DNA of 9,275 nt. Source: JAENVT01 sp031412355. GTDB lineage: Bacteria > Actinomycetota > Acidimicrobiia > Acidimicrobiales > Ilumatobacteraceae. Below, one piece after another: positions 6,332 through 9,275 of the stretch. The translations under genes were made by a program, and so were the position numbers. Below the pieces are notes generated by a model that saw only the letters and a program-made list of their open reading frames with translations, ran no database searches and was not told the DNA's origin. The first letter of the stretch is position 1. Each line of letters starts with the position of its first letter. The stretch lies in NCBI GenBank assembly GCA_031412355.1, contig JANOCR010000136.1, forward strand, positions 1 to 9,275, in the 5' to 3' direction.

Positions 6332-7045
6332 TCAGTCGAAGTGGGCGAGATCGCGAAGGGCGTAGCGGTTGTGCTCGAACTCCTCCTCGAACACGGTGTA
6401 GAGGCACTCGTTCACCGGCGTGACACCGTTCTCCAGCACTTCGACATCGCGCGTCAGATCCGCCGGCGTGCACGCGTCGAGCCACTCGCGTAGGCGTGCG
6501 GCGCGCTGTCGGCGAACAGCGAGCACCTCGTCGTAGCTCGGGTCTGCGTTGGGGTCGAGGCCTGGCCAGCCGAAGTCGACGGAACCCGAGTTCGGGACGC
6601 CGATTGGGTGGAACTGTTGATCTCCGAGGACAGGAACGGTGAACCACTTGTCCAACGCGAACACGAGATGGCGCAGTGTGTTGACGAAGGACCACTCGCC
6701 CCCGACGGATTCGTTGCGCTGCTGCTCGGTCAGTCGCTGGGCGCGTTCGATCGTTGTGGCCCACGACTGCTCGAGAGCATCCAACGCCGCACGCATGCCG
6801 TCCGGGTCGGCCGGTCGAAGCATCGTCCGCAACGGATACCAAGGGTCGTGGTCGTTGACATATTGCGTGACGTCGACGCCATTGATCGTGACGTGGTTGA
6901 CGAGCGCATCGATGTCGACGTCGATGAGCCAGGCGTGCGAGATCGTCACATTGGTCATGTTCGCATCGCGAAATCGCGCCCTGCTGAGATCGACACCCCA
7001 GAAGACCGCATCACTGAGATCCTGTCCTTCGAACTCCTCTGCCAT
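6332..7045 (-). CDS. Pentapeptide-repeat / DinB-superfamily fusion protein
   Basis: The 237-residue product combines two recognisable parts. Residues about 8-37 carry a few A(D/N)Lxx-like pentapeptides (DLSDAVFWGVDLSRARFRDAN), followed by the short IDVDIDALVNHVTINGVDVTQYV (41-63). Residues about 85-237 form a four-helix DinB-type domain: GEWSFVNTLRHLVFALDKWF (116-135) and NECLYTVFEEEFEHNRYALRDL (212-233), with His126 and His225 as likely metal ligands. DinB superfamily members include thiol-dependent transferases, but no substrate can be assigned. The same domain order is common in actinobacteria by my recollection. The ATG at 7045-7043 was chosen because of GAGAGG 4 nt upstream and because the pentapeptide segment begins just after it; the frame opens 40 codons earlier without recognisable sequence. 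It is the first gene of a two-gene unit with DUF5995. Confidence 0.86.
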   Translation of the reverse strand: MAEEFEGQDLSDAVFWGVDLSRARFRDANMTNVTISHAWLIDVDIDALVNHVTINGVDVTQYVNDHDPWYPLRTMLRPADPDGMRAALDALEQSWATTIERAQRLTEQQRNESVGGEWSFVNTLRHLVFALDKWFTVPVLGDQQFHPIGVPNSGSVDFGWPGLDPNADPSYDEVLAVRRQRAARLREWLDACTPADLTRDVEVLENGVTPVNECLYTVFEEEFEHNRYALRDLAHFD

Positions 7046-7168
7046 CACGCCTCTCGTGTCGGTGGACCCGCCCTCATGCGCTCGTGGCCCGCGGCCGTGT
7101 GCGGCCAACATCATCGCCCGCGGTAGCCGCGCACGGCGAACCCACTGGCGGAAGGGTGAGCCCACTAC

Positions 7169-7207
7169 GGGCGCCGTAACACGCCGCAGACGGCAAATCT
7201 CGCACCC
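7169..7207. repeat. 39-nt palindromic element, copy 2
   Basis: It begins GGGCGC, has ACGCC at its positions 13-17 and ends TCGCACCC, matching the length and end motifs of copy 1 (about 25 of 39 identical without gaps). The outer arms pair except for one C/A mismatch; an inner GCCG (7183-7186) pairs with CGGC (7191-7194) around CAGA. It lies in the 227-bp gap between the S4-protein gene and the DinB-like gene. Confidence 0.5.
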
Positions 7208-7220
7208 AACCAGCCGTTAC

Positions 7221-7259
7221 GGGCGCGAGATTACGCTCCAGATGGCACGGCACGCGCCC
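7221..7259. repeat. 39-nt palindromic element, copy 3
   Basis: Perfect 8-bp arms CGGGCGCG (7220-7227) and CGCGCCCG (7253-7260) delimit it. Compared without gaps with copy 1, about 26 of 39 positions agree, including GGGCGCGA, ACGC at positions 13-16 and CGCGCCC at the end. It follows copy 2 in the same orientation with a 52-bp period; both copies are preceded by TAC. It lies 13 bp past the 3' end of the S4-protein gene (minus strand). No clear inner stem was found. An additional AATCTCGC/GCGAGATT pair (7196-7203, 7225-7232) links copies 2 and 3. Confidence 0.55.
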
Positions 7260-7272
7260 GACGAGGGAGGGG

Positions 7273-7638
7273 TCAGCGGCCGCGGCCTCGCACTCGGTCG
7301 ATCTGGCGGCGGTCTCGTTTCGTCGGGCGGCCGGCACCGCGGTCACGCACAGCGACCGGTTGTTGAAAGGTGTCGTCGCGTTCTGGTGGGGCCGGGCTGC
7401 GATCGTCAAAGCACTCGGCGGCAGTTGCGGCGTCAACTCGCTTGGTGATGAGTTTGGTGACGTGGACGATCCGCTCGCGCTGGTTGACGCGTGCTTCCAC
7501 GTGATCGCCCACTTTCACTGGCGACGACGGTCTCGCCGTCGCTCCATTGACTCTCACATGCCCGCCACGACACGCCGCGGCGGCACCCGAGCGGGTCTTG
7601 GTGATCCTCACGGCCTGCAACCACTGGTCGATGCGTAC
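7273..7638 (-). CDS. Hsp15-like S4-domain RNA-binding protein, with GTA at the start position
   Basis: Hsp15 family proteins bind the large ribosomal subunit through an S4 domain and rescue stalled peptidyl-tRNA complexes. The S4 core reads RIDQWLQAVRITKTRSGAAA, then CRGGHVRVNGATARPSSPVKVGDHVE. The C-terminal tail GAGRPTKRDRR followed by an Arg-rich end is also typical. Family members usually start M-R-V/I-D-Q-W-L. Here the codon in the Met position is GTA (7638-7636), and no ATG, GTG or TTG occurs between it and the upstream in-frame stop at 7677-7675. The first standard start is TTG at 7620, which would delete the RIDQW part of the domain. I give the homology-based extent (121 residues). 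The gene may use a non-standard initiator, have a sequencing error at 7636, or be starting to decay. It is on the same strand as the DinB-like gene, 227 bp upstream of it. Confidence 0.75.
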   Translation of the reverse strand, partial: VRIDQWLQAVRITKTRSGAAAACRGGHVRVNGATARPSSPVKVGDHVEARVNQRERIVHVTKLITKRVDAATAAECFDDRSPAPPERDDTFQQPVAVRDRGAGRPTKRDRRQIDRVRGRGR

Positions 7639-8197
7639 TGAATCGATACGAGCAGTCTGGCATCGACCTATCGGTTACGCATCTGTCGATGTGATTCCGA
7701 TGTGGCGTCGAAGGTGACGATCCTGCGCCGTTCCTCCTGCCTCGGGGCGCGGCCGGTACTCGCTGAGGGCGGGTCGCCACTGGGGCCCCGCTGCTCTCGT
7801 CGTACGGCGATGCGGGCGCACAAATCCACCGGCACCTACTGGCTGATTCTCGCCGCGTTCGCGGTTGTGCTCCTGGTCGCCACCGACCGACGGCGAGATC
7901 GCCGACCACCTGGCCCTCGTGCTCGATCGCGACCTGCGTCCAGCATTCGGGCTCGAGGTCGTCGAGGTGCGCCTGACCGGCGAGCAGTCGCTCGGCATCC
8001 GACAACGTGAAGGGCAAGGGCCCGCTTTCAGGACTGGCCGATTACGCCGGGCTCGGCCAGCGATCACCGGTCCCCGACGGTTTCGCCGGCTGACTCGCGT
8101 TCCGGTAGAACGCCTGTTGGCTCATCCGGGAGACGTCTTCGACGATGAAGAAACGCTCAGGTCGACGACTGCGACGGCGTTCAGGGAGACTGCGGAT
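7639..8197. other. 559-bp segment without an intact gene; coding debris
   Basis: No complete gene could be supported. On the minus strand a GNAT fragment occupies about 7886-8041. Just upstream of it (8155-8042, minus strand) a short open stretch ending WPSPA and containing FFIVEDVSRMSQQAFYRN has high G/C at third positions and looks coding, but I do not recognise it. On the plus strand an ATG at 7810 opens a short frame with one hydrophobic segment, TYWLILAAFAVVLLVAT, also GC-rich at third positions, then runs into arginine-rich sequence antisense to the GNAT fragment. A 7-bp inverted repeat, CATCGAC/GTCGATG, lies at 7661-7667 and 7685-7691. The picture is one of rearranged, decaying coding sequence. 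Confidence 0.5.
7886..8041 (-). pseudogene. Fragment of a GNAT N-acetyltransferase gene
   Basis: The minus-strand frame reads PFTLSDAERLLAGQAHLDDL then EPECWTQVAIEHEGQVVGDLAVG, which I recognise as the section of RimJ/RimL-type GNAT proteins from the PFT-x-x-D-A helix through the first core strands (residues about 40-85 of a roughly 170-residue protein). Upstream it is closed by a TAA at 8044-8042, with no N-terminal strand. Downstream, after GDLAVG, the frame turns to arginine- and proline-rich sequence with no acetyl-CoA-binding loop. Both ends are therefore lost. Third-position GC is high through the fragment and falls into non-coding character after it, consistent with a relic. Confidence 0.5.
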
Positions 8198-8662
8198 GTG
8201 TTCGAGCGCGCCGTCCGCCCACCGGGACCCCTCTCGACAACATGGTTCCGGCTGGAGATCTTGGCGCCGACGCACAACGAACGCGACTACGACGCGTGGA
8301 TGTCGAGTATCGACCACATCCACGCCACGGCGGGGTTTGCACAGCCGGATTGGGGAGGTGACGACTGGCCGACGCCGATGACGTTGGATCAGAACCTCGC
8401 CGATTTGGAGCAACATCAGCGTGAGTTCGTCGCCGGTGAAGCATTCGCGTACAGCGTGCTCGACGGCGATGACGTGATCGGATGTGTCTACATCGACCCT
8501 GACAGCAGTGGTGCCGCTGACGCGATGGTTCGGTCATGGGTCCGAGCATCACGCGCCGAACGGGACCTGGATCTGGCCGTTGAGATCGACCAGTGGCTAC
8601 GCGAAGCATGGCCATTGCGCTCGCGGCGATGGCCTGGACGCCCGGCGCTCGGCTCAGATTGA
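8198..8662 (+). CDS. Short GNAT-like acetyltransferase family protein
   Basis: The 154-residue product has the pattern of a distinct actinobacterial GNAT-like family: FRLEILAPTHNERDYDAWMSSIDHIHATAGF (17-47), WPTPMTLDQNLADLEQHQREF (57-77), FAYSVLDGDDVIGCVYIDPD (83-102) and VRSWVRASRAERDLDLAVEIDQWLREAWP (111-139). The paired strands at 83-100 and 111-116 suit the GNAT core, but the usual R/Q-x-x-G-x-G/A acetyl-CoA loop is not evident, so catalytic acetylation is uncertain and no substrate can be named. The GTG at 8198 was chosen because AGGGAG (8183-8188) lies 9 nt upstream and homology begins about 15 residues later; the frame is open to 7865 but that part is low-complexity and antisense to a gene fragment. 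The C-terminal ten residues look less conserved. It converges on the nitrilase gene with 19 bp between. Confidence 0.75.
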   Translation: MFERAVRPPGPLSTTWFRLEILAPTHNERDYDAWMSSIDHIHATAGFAQPDWGGDDWPTPMTLDQNLADLEQHQREFVAGEAFAYSVLDGDDVIGCVYIDPDSSGAADAMVRSWVRASRAERDLDLAVEIDQWLREAWPLRSRRWPGRPALGSD

Positions 8663-8681
8663 GACGGCACGAGGTGCGCGA

Positions 8682-9275
8682 TCAGAACGGGAGGGCTGGG
8701 TGGCCCGGCGCGAGCACGTCGGCTCGGCCGTAGTGACCAACGACGTCGAAGTAGCGTTTGGCGTGCAGCGCCTCACGAAGGTCGCAGTCTGCTATGACGA
8801 TTCCCTCTGCGTCATAGAGCGGGCCGGCGATCACATTGCCACCGGGCGACACGATGCACGCGCCCCCACGGCCAAAGACGTCAACGCCGTCGGGCAACGC
8901 CACCGGGAAGTCATCCGGGAACGCGCTCGCCGGGATGAACTGCGGCACGCTCACCACGAACGCCCCTGCCTCGATGGCGATGTGTCGCATCGACGCAATC
9001 CAGCCATCGCTGTCGTCCGCGGTCGGTGCTAGCCAGATCTGCGGGCCGCCCTGATAGACGCTCCATCGCGCCAGCGGCATTCGGTTCTCCCAACAGATGA
9101 GGCCCCCCACCCGGGCGCTTCCGGGAAGCTCAACCACACCGAGATCGTCGCCAGCGCCCACCCCGTGGAACACGCGCTCGTGCATCGTGGGCATCAGCTT
9201 GCGATGCCGGTGCAGCACCCCGTCGCCGCCGATCACCAGCAGCGTGTTGTACAGCGTGCCGGGCCGGTCATCTTC
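8682..9275 (-). CDS. Nitrilase / carbon-nitrogen hydrolase, 5' part outside window
   Basis: Nitrilases hydrolyse nitriles to acids and ammonia through a Glu-Lys-Cys triad. The frame enters from the window edge and 197 residues are present to the stop. HRHRKLMPTMHERVFHGVG (22-40 of the visible part) holds the catalytic Lys26, and VGGLICWENRMPLAR (56-70) holds the nucleophile Cys61. Further signatures are GGPQIWLAPTADDSD (76-90), ASMRHIAIEAGAFVVSVPQF (94-113), VFGRGGACIVSPGGNVIAGPLYD (129-151) and HAKRYFDVVGHYGR. The catalytic Glu of strand one lies in the missing N-terminus. The C-W-E-N context around Cys marks true nitrilases rather than amidases; the preferred nitrile cannot be told. These proteins usually form spiral oligomers of about 300-350 residue subunits, so roughly 120-150 residues are missing. 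The C-terminus ends soon after the domain. Confidence 0.93.
   Translation of the reverse strand, partial: EDDRPGTLYNTLLVIGGDGVLHRHRKLMPTMHERVFHGVGAGDDLGVVELPGSARVGGLICWENRMPLARWSVYQGGPQIWLAPTADDSDGWIASMRHIAIEAGAFVVSVPQFIPASAFPDDFPVALPDGVDVFGRGGACIVSPGGNVIAGPLYDAEGIVIADCDLREALHAKRYFDVVGHYGRADVLAPGHPALPF

Noticed and set aside
7661..7691. Inverted repeat CATCGAC/GTCGATG upstream of the S4-protein gene
   Set aside because: Arms are only 7 bp with a 17-nt loop, and TCGAT-type words are frequent throughout this sequence, so it may be chance.
7810..8010. Possible small membrane protein (plus strand) with TYWLILAAFAVVLLVAT
   Set aside because: The hydrophobic stretch is followed by Arg-rich sequence antisense to the GNAT fragment, no ribosome site precedes the ATG, and the segment is otherwise decayed; noted only as debris.
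8667..8677. Small hairpin GCAC-GAG-GTGC between the GNAT-like and nitrilase genes
   Set aside because: A 4-bp stem with no T-run in a 19-bp gap is too weak to call a terminator.

Overview
The window is high-GC DNA with strong G/C preference at third codon positions, short intergenic gaps, two apparently leaderless starts and protein families typical of Actinomycetota (DUF5995, a pentapeptide/DinB fusion, the short 'NERDY' type of GNAT protein). I infer a high-GC actinobacterium, possibly Acidimicrobiia. No rRNA, tRNA, CRISPR array, insertion sequence or origin was seen.

Layout. Positions 1-2510 (minus strand): a truncated 14-helix type MFS drug exporter, preceded by a secreted lipoprotein of the nucleoside-hydrolase fold whose calcium/catalytic aspartate cluster is partly lost. 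Positions 2602-5635 (plus strand): an E. coli-type D-lactate dehydrogenase (ldhA), a PPK2-family polyphosphate kinase, then an arsR-arsM pair (arsenic-type repressor and arsenite SAM-methyltransferase) sharing an ATGA overlap, with a recognisable promoter and operator in front of arsR. Positions 5610-7045 (minus strand): a tight two-gene unit, pentapeptide/DinB protein followed by a DUF5995 protein, whose 3' end overlaps that of arsM by 26 bp. Positions 7046-7272: a non-coding gap with two diverged copies of a 39-nt palindromic element; a third copy lies between ldhA and ppk2. Positions 7273-7638 (minus): an Hsp15-like S4 RNA-binding protein whose initiator codon appears to be GTA. Positions 7639-8197: no intact gene, but a fragment of a GNAT acetyltransferase and other coding-like debris. 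Positions 8198-8662 (plus): an intact short GNAT-like protein. Positions 8682-9275 (minus): a nitrilase truncated at the 5' end by the window edge.

The genes do not form one pathway. The only clear functional module is arsR-arsM, which would sense trivalent arsenic and methylate it; no arsenite pump or arsenate reductase lies beside it here. No convincing novel multi-gene system was found. The most interesting items are the 39-nt palindromic repeat family, the degenerate nucleoside-hydrolase-like lipoprotein with its extra helical C-terminal region, the two-cysteine ArsR, and the decayed 7.6-8.2 kb segment next to a gene with a damaged or non-canonical start.
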